Positions 7,495 to 17,360 of a DNA stretch of 46,346 bases are shown here, one piece after another (positions within the stretch are counted from its first letter, which is position 1; every line of letters begins with the position of its first letter). Made by a program: the position numbers and the translations under genes. The stretch comes from Sulfurimonas sp. (GTDB lineage Bacteria; Campylobacterota; Campylobacteria; Campylobacterales; Sulfurimonadaceae), in the NCBI GenBank assembly GCA_030949945.1, contig JAUZRZ010000043.1, positions 1 through 46,346 on the forward strand. The letters run 5' to 3'. The notes under the pieces were generated by a model, which saw nothing but the letters and a program-made list of their open reading frames with translations, searched no databases and was not told the origin of the DNA.

Positions 7495-8224
7495 ATGTTA
7501 AAAATACTATTCTCCCCTTCAGAAGGGAAAAACAGTGGTGGCAGCGAGCCTAAATCCGAACTTTTTGGTGCAAGCAGTGCTAGAGATGAAATTCTTACTA
7601 CTTACAATACAATTGTCCTTAGTAATAATGAAGAGCGTATTAAAGAACTTTTCGGCATTAAAAAATTTGATGCTTGTAAGGTATATATAAATGATATTTT
7701 CAACTCACCCCTTATGGCGGCAATTGAGCGTTATCAAGGTGTTGCTTATGATTATTTAAAGTACTCAGAGCTAGAAAGTGCTAACCAAGAGTATTTAAAA
7801 CAAAATACAATTATCTTCTCAAACCTTTATGGTCCTCTTTTGGGTGGGAATGCAATTGCAAACTATAAAGTAAAGCAAGGAAACAGTATAGGTGAGATTG
7901 TACCTGAGAAGTTTTACAAAGAGAGATTTTCTTATCAACTTGACTTATACCTTGGCTCACATGATATACTAGACCTTCGTGCTGGATACTATGACAAGTT
8001 TTATAAAAACACAAAACCCTATACTACTTTGAAGTTTTTAAAGGGTGGCAAAACGGTGAGTCACTGGGCAAAAGCATATAGAGGGATAGTACTTCGTGAG
8101 TGTGCCGAAACATAACATCACTTCACTCGAAGAGTTTATGGCGTTAGAGATAGATGGTTTAGTGGTTAAAGAGATAAAAACTACAAAAAATAAAACAGAA
8201 ATTATCTACGATATAGTAGAGTAA
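7495..8224 (+). CDS. yaaA: YaaA family peroxide-stress protein (one frameshift)
   Basis: YaaA/DUF328 proteins limit free iron damage during peroxide stress in E. coli and have DNA-binding ability. Family hallmarks seen: N-terminal ILFSPSEGK, the NDIFNSPLMAAIERYQGVAYDYL region, LYGPLLGG and HWAKAYRGIVLRE near the C terminus. The frame breaks near 8105: GCCGAAACAT should read GCCAAACAT, which continues CAKHNITSLEEF to a stop at 8222-8224, giving about 242 residues, the family's normal size. The extra G is most likely a sequence error. The next gene starts nine bases downstream. Confidence 0.85.
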
Positions 8225-8233
8225 AGGATATAT

Positions 8234-8990
8234 ATGCAAGATTCACAAGAGTACAAAGATAAAAAAGCTTTTTTTGAGAAAATCATCACACTTTATGGCA
8301 GAAATGTTGTCATTGAAGCACTTCAAGATTCAAGTATTGAAGTTCATAAACTTCATATGGCATCTTCAAACAAACCAGATGGAGCCGTAAAGACTATCTT
8401 AGAACTTGCAAAAACAAGAAATATTGACATAACATATCATGAGAAAAATTCTCTCTCTCGCATAAGTAAAAATGCCAAACAAGACCAAGGAGTAGCTATT
8501 GATGTTATCTCTAAAACTTATCTAAACGCAGTAGAGTTAAAAAGTATGAGTAGCTTTAGACTTATAGCCCTTGATGGCATTCAAAATCCACAAAACTTAG
8601 GGATGATTATAAGAAGTTGTGCTGCTGGGAAATGTAGATGGAATAATACTTCCTAAAAAAAGTTCTGCAAAAATCTCACCTCTTGTTATAAAAGCAAGTG
8701 CTGGAACACTCTTTAAACTTCCTATCTATTTTTGTAATTCACTTAGAAGATATTTTACCTCAACTTAACGATACAAAAATCTATGCTCTCTCTTCTCATG
8801 CTTCAAATAATATTTATGATGTTAAAGCCAGAGTGAAAAAAGTATCTTTGTTTTAGGAAATGAGAGTGATGGGGTTTCAAAAGAGGTTCAAAAACTTTGT
8901 AATGACTCTATAAGCATCCCAATGAAACGCGGTGTAGAGTCATTAAATGTTGCAGTTACAGCTTCACTTATCGCATTTATGAGGTCATAA
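8234..8990 (+). CDS. rlmB: 23S rRNA 2'-O-ribose methyltransferase, RlmB/SpoU family (frameshifted)
   Basis: SpoU-family enzyme; by homology RlmB methylates G2251 in the peptidyl-transferase loop. The N-terminal substrate-binding domain (YGRNVVIEAL; QDQGVAI) leads to the knotted catalytic domain: motif 1 LDGIQNPQNLGMIIRSCAA, motif 2 FVLGNESDGVS and motif 3 IPMKRGVESLNVAVTASL. Three frame changes are needed (near 8635, 8745 and 8832) to read through; restored length is about 250. Three indels in 200 bases point to poor local sequence rather than decay. Its end overlaps the convergent thioredoxin gene by 14 bases. Confidence 0.8.
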
Positions 8991-9297
8991 TCTCATAAGG
9001 GCGTTTAATCTCATCTAGTATCTCTTGTACTGACATATGTCGAGATTTTCTCACAAACTCTTTGCCATCGAGAAAGATTAAAACAGTAGGAATGGCATAT
9101 ACACCAAAGTGAGGGGCTATCTCCTCCTCTACTGAAATATCTACACTTTCTACTTTAAATGCAGGGAAGTTTTTATTTAACTCTTCTAAAAGTTTTGGTT
9201 TAAGTGCATGACAAACACTACATGTTGGAGCTGAGAAGTAAACCATTACCGCTATATTATTTTTTATCGTATTGTTTATATTTTCTATTGTTTGCAT
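8977..9297 (-). CDS. Thioredoxin-fold protein with CSVC active site
   Basis: A 106-residue cytoplasmic thioredoxin-like protein. The active site APTCSVC differs from the usual WCGPC; the cis-proline segment AIPTVLIFLDGKE is intact, so it is likely redox active. No signal peptide is seen. A TATAAT box on the minus strand (9303-9308) ends five bases before the ATG and no ribosome binding site exists, suggesting a leaderless mRNA. The natural partner is unknown. Confidence 0.85.
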   Translation of the reverse strand: MQTIENINNTIKNNIAVMVYFSAPTCSVCHALKPKLLEELNKNFPAFKVESVDISVEEEIAPHFGVYAIPTVLIFLDGKEFVRKSRHMSVQEILDEIKRPYEIMTS

Positions 9298-9321
9298 AGT
9301 AAATTATAGTAGAATTAGCCT
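9298..9321. promoter_or_regulatory. Compact divergent promoter
   Basis: Only 24 bases separate two start codons. They hold TATAAT on the minus strand (9303-9308) and TAGAAT on the plus strand (9310-9315), nearly abutting. Each hexamer ends 5-6 bases from its ATG, so both transcripts would begin at or next to the start codon. Confidence 0.55.
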
Positions 9322-10230
9322 ATGAGTTCAATTATATTTAGTATTTTAAGTATCTATGTTTTTATTCTTATGGGTTATATGGCTAAACGCAGCTTTAAAG
9401 AGCAGATAGATGATAAAACTATCACCCTTATCAATGTTTACTTTTTACAAGTCTTTTTAACCTTTTGGGGATTACTTATCCATCCCATAGACATATCACT
9501 TCTCTTTGCACCCTCAGCTTACTTTGTCATAGTAGTTCTTATTTTAGTTATCTCTGCTTTTGGAGCAAAACTTCTTTTTGAAAATAAAAAAGAGTACTCC
9601 ATTGCTACAGTTGCAGCTATCATTGGCAACACTGGTAATCTCGGTATTCCTATAAATATCGCTATCTTTGGTGAAGAGTCTATTCCCTATACTACGGTTG
9701 TAAACCTTGTAAATGTTTTTGTGGTTTACACTATTGGCGTTTATTATTACTCTCGTGGAACTTATGATGTTAAAACTTCTCTTACAAACATTATCAAACT
9801 CCCCATTCTTTGGGCAGCTATTGTAGCTATACTCCTGAGTGTTTATGAAGTCTCAATCCATGCAAGTATTATGAATATGCTCATGATGGGAGCCTATGCT
9901 TCTATGACTATGCAACTGTTTCTTTTTGGTATCTATCTCTATGGCACAAAGATAAAAGAGATAAGCAAAAAGCTTTTAGTTTGGGTTATGACACTGAAGT
10001 TTATTATACTACCCTTGACTGCATTTACTCTACTGATAAACCTCAACCTTGATCCCATGATAAAAGGTATAGTTTTTATAGAGCTTATGATGCCCTTAGC
10101 TGTAGCAAATGTAAATATAGCCTCACTCTATGAGTGTAAACCAAGAGTTGTAACTGCCTTAGTCTTTGTCTCTTCTTTTCTTTTTCTCGGTGTGGTGTTT
10201 GTAGCGGTTAAAGCTCTTACTTATCTTTAA
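9322..10230 (+). CDS. AEC family (auxin efflux carrier-like) transporter
   Basis: A 302-residue integral membrane protein with about ten hydrophobic spans. The family core GNTGNLGIPI near residue 95 marks the AEC/bile-acid-arsenite superfamily fold, whose bacterial members move small organic anions such as malate. The substrate cannot be told from sequence. The gene converges on selO, overlapping its stop region by four bases. Confidence 0.85.
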   Translation: MSSIIFSILSIYVFILMGYMAKRSFKEQIDDKTITLINVYFLQVFLTFWGLLIHPIDISLLFAPSAYFVIVVLILVISAFGAKLLFENKKEYSIATVAAIIGNTGNLGIPINIAIFGEESIPYTTVVNLVNVFVVYTIGVYYYSRGTYDVKTSLTNIIKLPILWAAIVAILLSVYEVSIHASIMNMLMMGAYASMTMQLFLFGIYLYGTKIKEISKKLLVWVMTLKFIILPLTAFTLLINLNLDPMIKGIVFIELMMPLAVANVNIASLYECKPRVVTALVFVSSFLFLGVVFVAVKALTYL

Positions 10231-11665
10231 GAAGAGCATGAGAGTTTAAGATTTTTTGAGCTCATTGGTGCTCTTTTACAAAGGTGTTCTAACTCTTTAT
10301 GCTCATCAAATGGCTTATATGCTACTTTGAGGAGGTTATTTACCATACTGAAGTCATCTTTTTGTGCTAGTTCTATCGCTTCTTGAAGTATGTGATTTTT
10401 TAGAACATACTTTGGATTTACTGCTAGCATCTTTTCATGCCTCTTTTGTACTGGCATATCCTCTTTTTCTAAACGCAACTCATACGTATCTAGCCACTTC
10501 TCTACATACACTCTGTTGATACATATATCAAGTATAGGAGATTTGTCTCCATCAAAACGAGAGAGTTTTCTAAAGAAGTCTGTATAGTCTACATTTGCTA
10601 ACTCTAAGGATTTTAAAAGTTCATAAGAGAGATAGTTATCTTCTTCGTCTTCCTTGTATAGACCCAGTTTCTCTTGCATTAACCCACTGTAGACTTTTTC
10701 TAACATCGGTCTAAAAATATCATCTAAAATCTCTTCCATCTCATCATGGTTTATAATGGGTGAGAGTGCTACTGCTAAACGCTCTAAGTTCCAGCGAGCA
10801 GTGGCGGGTTGGTTTGAGAAACGGTACTGTCCATCTGTGTCTGTATGGTTACAGATATACTCTTTTTTGTAGTCATCCAAAAAAGCAAAAGGACCATAGT
10901 CTATAGTTCTTCCATCTATGCTCATATTATCAGTATTCATCACACCATGGTTAAATCCTACACTCTGCCACTTTGCGATAGTTAAAGCTGTATTTTTTAC
11001 TATCTCGCCATACATTTTAAGATAAGCAGACTCTGCACCTTTAAGATGAGGAAATGACTCATCAATCACATAATCAGCTAAAGTTTGAAGTTTTGAATGT
11101 TCCCCCGTAGAGTTAAAGTACTCAAAAGTCCCAAAACGCACCCATGTAGGAGATAAACGCAGGACTATTGCCCCTTTTCCCACCTCTCTCTAGGAACATC
11201 TGTATCACTTCCTATGAGGGCTAAAGCTCGTGATGTAGCAATTCCTAAACCATGCATCGCCTCACTCATAAGATACTCTCTGATGGAAGAACGAAGCACT
11301 GCTCTTCCATCACCTTGACGTGAATATTCTGTGAGTCCAGCACCTTTAACTTGCAAGTTCCAGCCATTTACTTTGCCTAAATTTATAGCTCTACCATCCC
11401 CTAAGCGTCCTGCAAAGTGACCAAACTGATGTCCAGAGTAACACATAGCAAAAGTCTCACTCCCTTCTAGTTTTTCTTCTCCATTAACAATGGCTACAAG
11501 TTTTTCATCTAAACTTATATCTTCATCAATGCCCAAAAGTTCGGCAGCATCTTGTGATGCAGAGATAAGAAAAGGTCTCTTTAGTGGTGTAGGTTCAACC
11601 TTTGTATAGAAAGGAGAGTCGAGTTCTAAGTATGGTGTTGTGAGTTTTAAGTTTGAGAATTTCAT
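10227..11665 (-). CDS. selO: Protein adenylyltransferase SelO (one frameshift)
   Basis: SelO (YdiU/UPF0061) is a pseudokinase-fold enzyme that transfers AMP to protein hydroxyls and is linked to redox stress. Visible: SGHQFGHFAGRLGDGRA, the catalytic-core segment SRQGDGRAVLRSSIREYL, and NTDNMSIDGRTIDYGPFAFLD, where the Asn and the DYG aspartate bind metal. The frame breaks near 11170 in GGGAAAAGGGG; joining gives ERWEKGAIVLRLSPTWVRFG and a normal length of about 479. The C-terminal selenocysteine site of eukaryotic SelO corresponds here to the end LKLSCSS, which carries a cysteine. Confidence 0.88.
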
Positions 11666-11763
11666 AAGATGGTTTTATCAAAAGAGAGATTAAACAGGGC
11701 TACAATAATTTTTTAACTCTATTTTTAGAGGGGAGATTAAGATAAATTAACTAAAATCGTTTT

Positions 11764-13323
11764 ATGAATAAAAATTTGCAAACCGTATTTAATTACCACC
11801 AAACAACAAAACACTCACAACAAAGATATGCCCGTTCTCTTGGCTACATGGACTGGCAAACGCAGCCAAATCCTTTTAGGAATTACAATGGAGCTGAGAG
11901 TTTTCTTTTACCTCTTGCTTTAGATAACACCACGCCACCTTATCATCTACTTGACTCAGACTTACCCCCTGCTCCACTTCTAAAAGAGTCACTCTCGCAA
12001 CTTTTACAATTTTCAATGGGGATTGCAGCATGGAAAGTCTCTGGTGAGAGTTCATGGGCTGTTAGATGTAATGCTTCAAGTGGAAACTTACATCCAACAG
12101 AGACTTATCTTATCCTTCCTCCAACTATGGATGAGCAAAAAAACAAAACAACTCTCTTTCACTATAGAGCAAAAGATCATGCCCTAGAGACACTCGCTGC
12201 ATTTGATACATCTTTTTGGGAAGCGCTCCCTAAGGGTAGTTTTCTTATAGGGCTATCAGGTATATCTTGGAGAGAGGCTTGGAAGTATGGAGAGCGTGCA
12301 TTTAGATATGTAAATCTTGATGCAGGTCATGCTTACCAGTCCATAAATGTCTCCGCAAAAATGTTAGGCTGGAAAACAACTCCTTTGACAAGTGTAAGTG
12401 ATGCCGACATTGAAACTCTACTAGGTCTTTCTCAAGAGAAACGTTTTTTTGAGAGAGAACATGCAGATATGCTTTTTGTTATTTCACCAGAAGATGTCTC
12501 AACTTCTACTGGTATTGAGTCACTGCTTCAAGATGTTCCCCTTAGTTTTAATGGTATTGCTAATAAACTAAGCCCTACAATGGAGAACTGGGAAATCATA
12601 ACTGAGATAGAAAATGCAACGAGCACTATGCAGATAGCTCAAAAAAATGTGCAAAAATCACAAGTTATTCCAGAACCTACACAAGAGTCAAAAAAAGTAG
12701 TTATGCAAAGAAGAAGTATTCATGTTATGGATAAGGTTCGCTCTGTAATAAATAAAGATGAGTTTCACAGACTCTTAGCGGGTGTTGTAAACTCACTAGA
12801 TGGCAAAGAAAATGCAGCACATTTAGCAATTTTTATACACCGTGTTACTGGCTATGAATCTGGTATCTATATCCTTATTCGTAACGAGAGAGATAAAGAA
12901 GCACTTAAAGAAGAGATGTTTACTGCGTTTACTTGGAAAGAGTGCGAGTTTGATGGTCTCTACCTTTTAGATACTAGAGATGCAATGCTTACAAGCCAAA
13001 CGATAAGTTGTTCTCAAGAGATAGCAAGCGATGGTGCGTTTAGTCTTGGAATGTTATGTAGGTTTTCAGAAGAGTTAAATACCTATGGAGCACATAGATA
13101 TAAAGAACTATACTGGGAGTGTGGTGCTATAGGGCAACAACTCTATCTTGATGCAACTTCAATGGGTTTAAGTGGAACAGGAATAGGATGTTTCTTAGAT
13201 GATATGATGCACTCTGTTTTAGGTCTTGAGTCAGATAAGTTTCAAGTGCTGTATCACTTTACAGTTGGACGTGGGTATGTTGATAGTCGTATTCAAACGC
13301 GAGTAGCTTATAAAAGAGGGTGA
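11764..13323 (+). CDS. Tandem nitroreductase-fold protein, SagB/ThcOx type
   Basis: A 519-residue protein with two SagB-like flavin domains. The first (about 30-260) has the family motif RCNASSGNLHPTETYLI, a YRYVNLDAGHAYQ-like segment and ALPKGSFLIG. The second (about 315-519) has QRRSIHVMD at its start and YWECGAIGQQLYLDATSMGLSGTGIGCFLDD. Such proteins use FMN; SagB relatives oxidise azolines in peptide toxins, but no precursor, cyclodehydratase or transporter is nearby, so a housekeeping redox role is more likely. TAAAAT lies six bases before the ATG and there is no ribosome binding site. Confidence 0.82.
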   Translation: MNKNLQTVFNYHQTTKHSQQRYARSLGYMDWQTQPNPFRNYNGAESFLLPLALDNTTPPYHLLDSDLPPAPLLKESLSQLLQFSMGIAAWKVSGESSWAVRCNASSGNLHPTETYLILPPTMDEQKNKTTLFHYRAKDHALETLAAFDTSFWEALPKGSFLIGLSGISWREAWKYGERAFRYVNLDAGHAYQSINVSAKMLGWKTTPLTSVSDADIETLLGLSQEKRFFEREHADMLFVISPEDVSTSTGIESLLQDVPLSFNGIANKLSPTMENWEIITEIENATSTMQIAQKNVQKSQVIPEPTQESKKVVMQRRSIHVMDKVRSVINKDEFHRLLAGVVNSLDGKENAAHLAIFIHRVTGYESGIYILIRNERDKEALKEEMFTAFTWKECEFDGLYLLDTRDAMLTSQTISCSQEIASDGAFSLGMLCRFSEELNTYGAHRYKELYWECGAIGQQLYLDATSMGLSGTGIGCFLDDMMHSVLGLESDKFQVLYHFTVGRGYVDSRIQTRVAYKRG

Positions 13324-13338
13324 TGAGCCCTCTTCTAG

Positions 13339-13395
13339 TTAAAAGAGCTTGGTTAAGTAACCGAGCATTAACAATAGGATAAAAATCCTCAACAT
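13339..13395 (-). CDS. Candidate 18-residue hydrophobic peptide
   Basis: ATG at 13393-13395 opens MLRIFILLLMLGYLTKLF and a TAA stop; AAGG stands eight bases before it. The frame is open further upstream to a GTG (13429-13431), giving VLGGSANIKVSF plus the same hydrophobic span. It has the form of a one-helix membrane peptide. It lies just past a terminator on the same strand, so its expression is uncertain. I do not recognise the family. Confidence 0.3.
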   Translation of the reverse strand: MLRIFILLLMLGYLTKLF

Positions 13396-13456
13396 GAAGC
13401 TAACCTTTATATTGGCACTCCCACCCAGCACTACCCACAATTTCACAAAAAAATTT

Positions 13457-13496
13457 GCAAAAAAAAAGCCCAAGTACTAAAAAAGTACTTGGGCTT
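13457..13496 (-). terminator. Rho-independent terminator after tkt
   Basis: AAGCCCAAGTACT (13466-13478) and AGTACTTGGGCTT (13484-13496) form a perfect 13-bp stem with a five-base loop; on the minus strand it is followed by a T-run. It terminates the tkt-side transcript or the candidate small RNA. An outer TTGGCACT / AGTGCCAA pair (13412-13419 with 13499-13506) could enclose it. Confidence 0.88.
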
Positions 13497-13545
13497 GCAG
13501 TGCCAATTGATGGTAATCATCCATCAAGGTATAGAATCATGTTTC
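13457..13545 (-). ncRNA. Candidate small RNA with its own promoter and terminator
   Basis: On the minus strand, past the tkt stop, a TATAAT box (13552-13557, context TTTTGCTATAAT) is followed by a hairpin TTGATGG / CCATCAA (13507-13513 with 13521-13527, GGA in or next to the loop) and then a strong rho-independent terminator. The predicted transcript is about 85-90 nt. No open frame of note lies inside. Alternatively it is just the 3' end of the tkt transcript. Confidence 0.45.
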
Positions 13546-13581
13546 GATATAATTATAGCAAAATAAAGTAATTTTACAAAA

Positions 13582-15500
13582 CTATTTGATTTTTTTCACT
13601 ATCGCTTCGTGTGTAAAACCAAATTTTTCAAAAAGTTGACCTGCTGGAGCTGATGCACCAAAACTGTCCATTGCGATAACAGTATCTGCAAGTCTGTACC
13701 ACTCTAAACCACGAGCAGCTTCAATAGCAACAGTCTTAGTACCCTCTTTAATGATAGAACTCATATATGCCTTGTCTTGTTCGATGAAAAGGTCATAACA
13801 TGGAACCGACACGACATTAGCTTTTACACCCTCTGCATTTAATGTCTCTTTCACTTTTAAAGCAAGTTCCACTTCAGAACCTGAAGCCATAAGAGTGATA
13901 GTCGCTTCTTCATCACTTGCAAGTAAATAACCTCCACGAGAAGCCTCCCCTTTAATAGCTTTTGGAAGTACGCTAAGGTTTTGACGTGAACAAACAAACG
14001 CAGATGGAGATTTTCTCATCTCTAGTGCTGTTTTCCATGCCTCGATATTTTCCGCTCCATCAGCAGGACGCCACACATAGAAGTTTGGAAGAGCACGAAA
14101 TTGTGAAAGGTGTTCTATTGGTTGGTGAGTTGGTCCATCTTCACCTACACCGATGCTATCATGTGTCCAGATAAAAAACTGCTGGATACCTGTAAGTGCT
14201 GCTATTCTAGCGGCAGGTTTTAAGTAGTCCGAGAAGTACAAAAAATGTAGCTGAGAAAGGCATAAGTGGACCATAAAGTGCCATCGCGTTTACGATAGAA
14301 GCCATTGCATGCTCACGAATACCAAAATAGATATTTCTACCCTTAGGATATACACCCATGTCGTTAAGGTTAGTTTTATTAGATGGGCTTAAATCTGCAC
14401 TACCACCTAAGAAACTAGGAATTCCTCGAGCAATAGCATTCATAATTTTTCCATTTGTACCACGAGTAGCTTCAGGTTTATCAAATGTTGGATAGTTAAT
14501 ACGGGAAAAATCAGGATTTTGGAGTGCATCTAAAGCTTCGTTTTGCTCCATTAAAGGTAGTGTTTTTTGTCTATGAATCCACTCACGCTCTAGTAAAGTC
14601 CCCATGCTCGATTGCACATCTAAATCTAAGTAAAATATCTTCAGGAACAAAGAACTTTTTCTTAGGGTCAAAACCAGCATCTGCTTTAGCTTTTTCAATA
14701 ACATCTTCCCCTAGTGGAGCACCGTGGGCATGGTGTGAGCCCTCAAGTGCACTTGCACCTTTTGCGATGATAGTATGTGCTATTATAATAGTTGGTTTTT
14801 TATTTGATTTTGCTTGGATTAAGGCATCATTTATCTCATCAAAGTCATGTCCATCTATCTCTAACACATCCCATCCTTGAGACTCAAAACGCATAGGAAT
14901 ATTCTCAGAAATACTTAAATCAGTACTTCCCTCAATAGTAATATTGTTAGAATCATAAATAAGAATAAGGTTATCAAGCTTATTGTGTCCTGCTATAGAG
15001 CAAGCCTCGTATGAAAGTCCCTCTTCTAAGTCACCATCACCACATAAACAATAAACTGTATGATCAATTAACTCAGCACTGTCAGAGTTCACTTGCGCAC
15101 CAACAAACTTAGATGCCATTGAAAAACCAACTGCGTTTGCTACACCTTGACCTAGTGGACCAGTTGTAATTTCTATTCCCTTAGTGTGTCCATACTCTGG
15201 ATGACCAGGAGTAAGAGAGTCTAGTTGACGAAAGTTTTTTAAGTCTTCTATCTCTAAACCATATCCCCATAAATAATAAAGAGAGTAAATCAGTCCAGTT
15301 GCATGTCCACCTGAAAATACTAATCTATCACGATTTAACCAGTCTGGATTTTTAGGGTTGTGGTTTAGGTGTTCGCCTAAAACTACTGCAATATCTGCTA
15401 ACCCCATCGGTGCACCAGGGTGACCTGAGGAAGCACGCTGAACCATATCTGCTGCTAAAAACCTAATGCTATCGGCCATTCTTTTACGTGTTTGATTCAT
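13582..15500 (-). CDS. tkt: Transketolase (two frameshifts)
   Basis: Thiamine-diphosphate enzyme moving two-carbon units between sugar phosphates in the pentose phosphate pathway. N-terminal part: GHPGAPMGLADIAVVL, GHATGLIYSLYYLWGYG and the ThDP motif GDGDLEEG...DSNN. C-terminal part: THDSIGVGEDGPTHQPIEHL and GSEVELAL. The reading frame changes near 14600 and near 14235; joining gives about 638 residues, normal for the family, so errors in the sequence are the likely cause. AGGAAATTAG precedes the ATG. ispA lies 13 bases upstream, so the two are probably co-transcribed. Confidence 0.9.
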
Positions 15501-15513
15501 AGTTCTAATTTCC

Positions 15514-16360
15514 TTATTTATGTCTGTTTATGTATTTTGTTAGTAAAGAGGACAACTCACTCTGTAAGTTCTCATCAAAACTAAGCAACTCACTGCTTAA
15601 CTCATCTGCTAATTCATTTGCTTGTTTTAAACTCTCGTGCAGTCCTAAGATAGTCACAAAACTATTTTTATCTTCATCATTGTTTGTAAGTTTTCCTGCT
15701 TCTTCGCTTGATTGTGTGACATCTAAAATATCATCTTGTATCTGAAAAAGTAAACCTAACTTTATCCCAAAGTCATAAAGTTTCATTGCTATATCTTCAC
15801 GACCAACTATAATAGCACCCATTTTCATAGATGCTGCTATTAGTTTGGCTGTTTTATTTGTATGCAAAATTTTTATATCTTCTACTTTGAGTGGTTTATT
15901 CTCAAAGTAACAGTCTATTGCTTGACCTAAAACCATACCATTAAGTCCACCGTTAGATGCAAGTTCTCTTATAAGTTTTACCCTCGTTAGCATCTGAGAA
16001 AGGTGCATTTGCTAAGACCTCAAAAGAGTAAGTATTTAAAGCATCCCCTGCGAGTATAGCTGTTACTTCATCAAAAGTAACATGAAGTGTAGGTTTACCT
16101 CGGCGAAGCGGAGAGTCATCCATAGCGGGTAAGTCATCGTGAATAAGTGAATAGGTGTGAAGCAGTTCAATAGCAAACGCAGCATGTCGCGCTGAGTCTA
16201 ACATAAGAGGGTTATAAGCCTTTACAACTCCTAAAAGAAGTGCAGGACGAAATCGTTTTCCACCAGCTATAAGCATATTTTGCAGAGCACTCTCGTATGT
16301 TGGATGAATACTCTTAGAAGTAGGTAAGTTATCTAGTAAAAATTGCTCAAAGTTTTGCAT
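15514..16360 (-). CDS. ispA: Polyprenyl (farnesyl/geranyl) diphosphate synthase (one frameshift)
   Basis: Short-chain trans-prenyl transferase supplying precursors for quinones and undecaprenyl phosphate. Seen: GGKRFRPALLLG, first aspartate-rich motif DDLPAMD followed by RRGKPTLH, GDALNTYSFEVL, and second motif QIQDDILD. The frame changes near 15985 (DANEG then VKLIRELASNGGLNGMVLGQAID); restored length is about 282. Downstream tkt starts after 13 bases. Confidence 0.88.
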
Positions 16361-16379
16361 ATGAAATTGTACGGTTATT

Positions 16380-17360
16380 CTACTTAATATTTACAAAAAA
16401 TTGGAAATTTCTTCGTGAAAAAAGAAGTGAAGAGAAATCTTTAAAATTTTCTATATATCTGAGTAGCTCTTCTTCATTTGTTACACTTATACCATTAACT
16501 TGTAGTAGTTGATCCCCTAAACGCAGACCATAGTCCAAAAAGTGTTGAGAGAGTCCAACTATGTGTAGCGTTTCATCAAAGTAAATACCCTTATGTTCTA
16601 AAAAAGTATCACTAATATCGCCACCACCATAACGCTGAGAACTTACTACTTTAAAGCTAATAAACTTACCACTGCGTTTAACCTTGATAGTATGATCTGA
16701 GCCTATTTTAGAAAAAAGAACACGACGCATAAAAACAGAAGCTGCACTTATCTTTTTGCCATCAAACTCTACAATGCAGTCACCTTTTTTAAGTGGATTG
16801 TTTTTAAGGTAGGGATTTGATGCAGTGACTACCACAAAACCTTTCTCATTTTTCACACGAACACCAATATCTGCATAAGTAGCAGGAGCAGAGGAGAGAA
16901 ACCTCTGAAGATACTCTTTTTGGATGATACCACGAGTTGTAGCAATTCCTTCTAAAGAACAACAGCTACTAGTAATAAGTGCTGGAATTTTAGACTTTGC
17001 GGTATAAACAGCTAAAGAATTTAGCCCAATTTGATTTTTAAGGACTCTCCCCTCTTGTGCAGTTTTATGAGTCACAAGTGCACTACCAAGTTGCAGTCGC
17101 ATATTGATAGAAAATGGATACTTAAAACTTTTTTTATCCTCGATAAGATAAAGAGATAAAAAAGGGTCATATTTTAAGATTTTTGCTTTTGGTTTATGTT
17201 TAGAGTAGACAAGTAGTTTACTGTTTTTTACAGGTATATAAAGAGAGTGATTTTGGAATGTATTTGAGTCTTTGGCTTTTTTGACACAAGAGAAGTAACC
17301 GCCCTCACAGGCATAAAGGTTTAAAAGTAGGAAGTTTGTAAGAATAAATAGGCGTAACAC
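16380..17360 (-). CDS. Exported PDZ-domain protein
   Basis: A 326-residue protein with an N-terminal hydrophobic signal (LFILTNFLLLNLYA) and then CEGGYFSC, so a periplasmic or lipid-anchored location is likely. Two PDZ-like units are seen: IGVRVKNEKGFVVV...NNPLKKGDCIVEFDGKKI (about 165-235) and GIYFDETLHIVGLSQ...GLRLGDQLLQVNGISV (about 255-320). No protease triad is visible. The start is GTG, directly next to the ybaB stop codon (TAG-GTG), so translation is probably coupled. Its partner is unknown. Confidence 0.75.
   Translation of the reverse strand: MLRLFILTNFLLLNLYACEGGYFSCVKKAKDSNTFQNHSLYIPVKNSKLLVYSKHKPKAKILKYDPFLSLYLIEDKKSFKYPFSINMRLQLGSALVTHKTAQEGRVLKNQIGLNSLAVYTAKSKIPALITSSCCSLEGIATTRGIIQKEYLQRFLSSAPATYADIGVRVKNEKGFVVVTASNPYLKNNPLKKGDCIVEFDGKKISAASVFMRRVLFSKIGSDHTIKVKRSGKFISFKVVSSQRYGGGDISDTFLEHKGIYFDETLHIVGLSQHFLDYGLRLGDQLLQVNGISVTNEEELLRYIENFKDFSSLLFSRRNFQFFVNIK

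Noticed and set aside
11764..13323. SagB homologue as part of a peptide toxin cluster
   Set aside because: No precursor peptide, cyclodehydratase, or exporter gene lies nearby.
13370..13540. Signal recognition particle RNA or 6S RNA
   Set aside because: The conserved GGAAG-type SRP loop is absent and the fold is a short hairpin plus terminator.
13582..15500. Transketolase as a split pseudogene
   Set aside because: All motifs and normal length are recovered with two single-base corrections; indels are common throughout the window, so errors are more likely.
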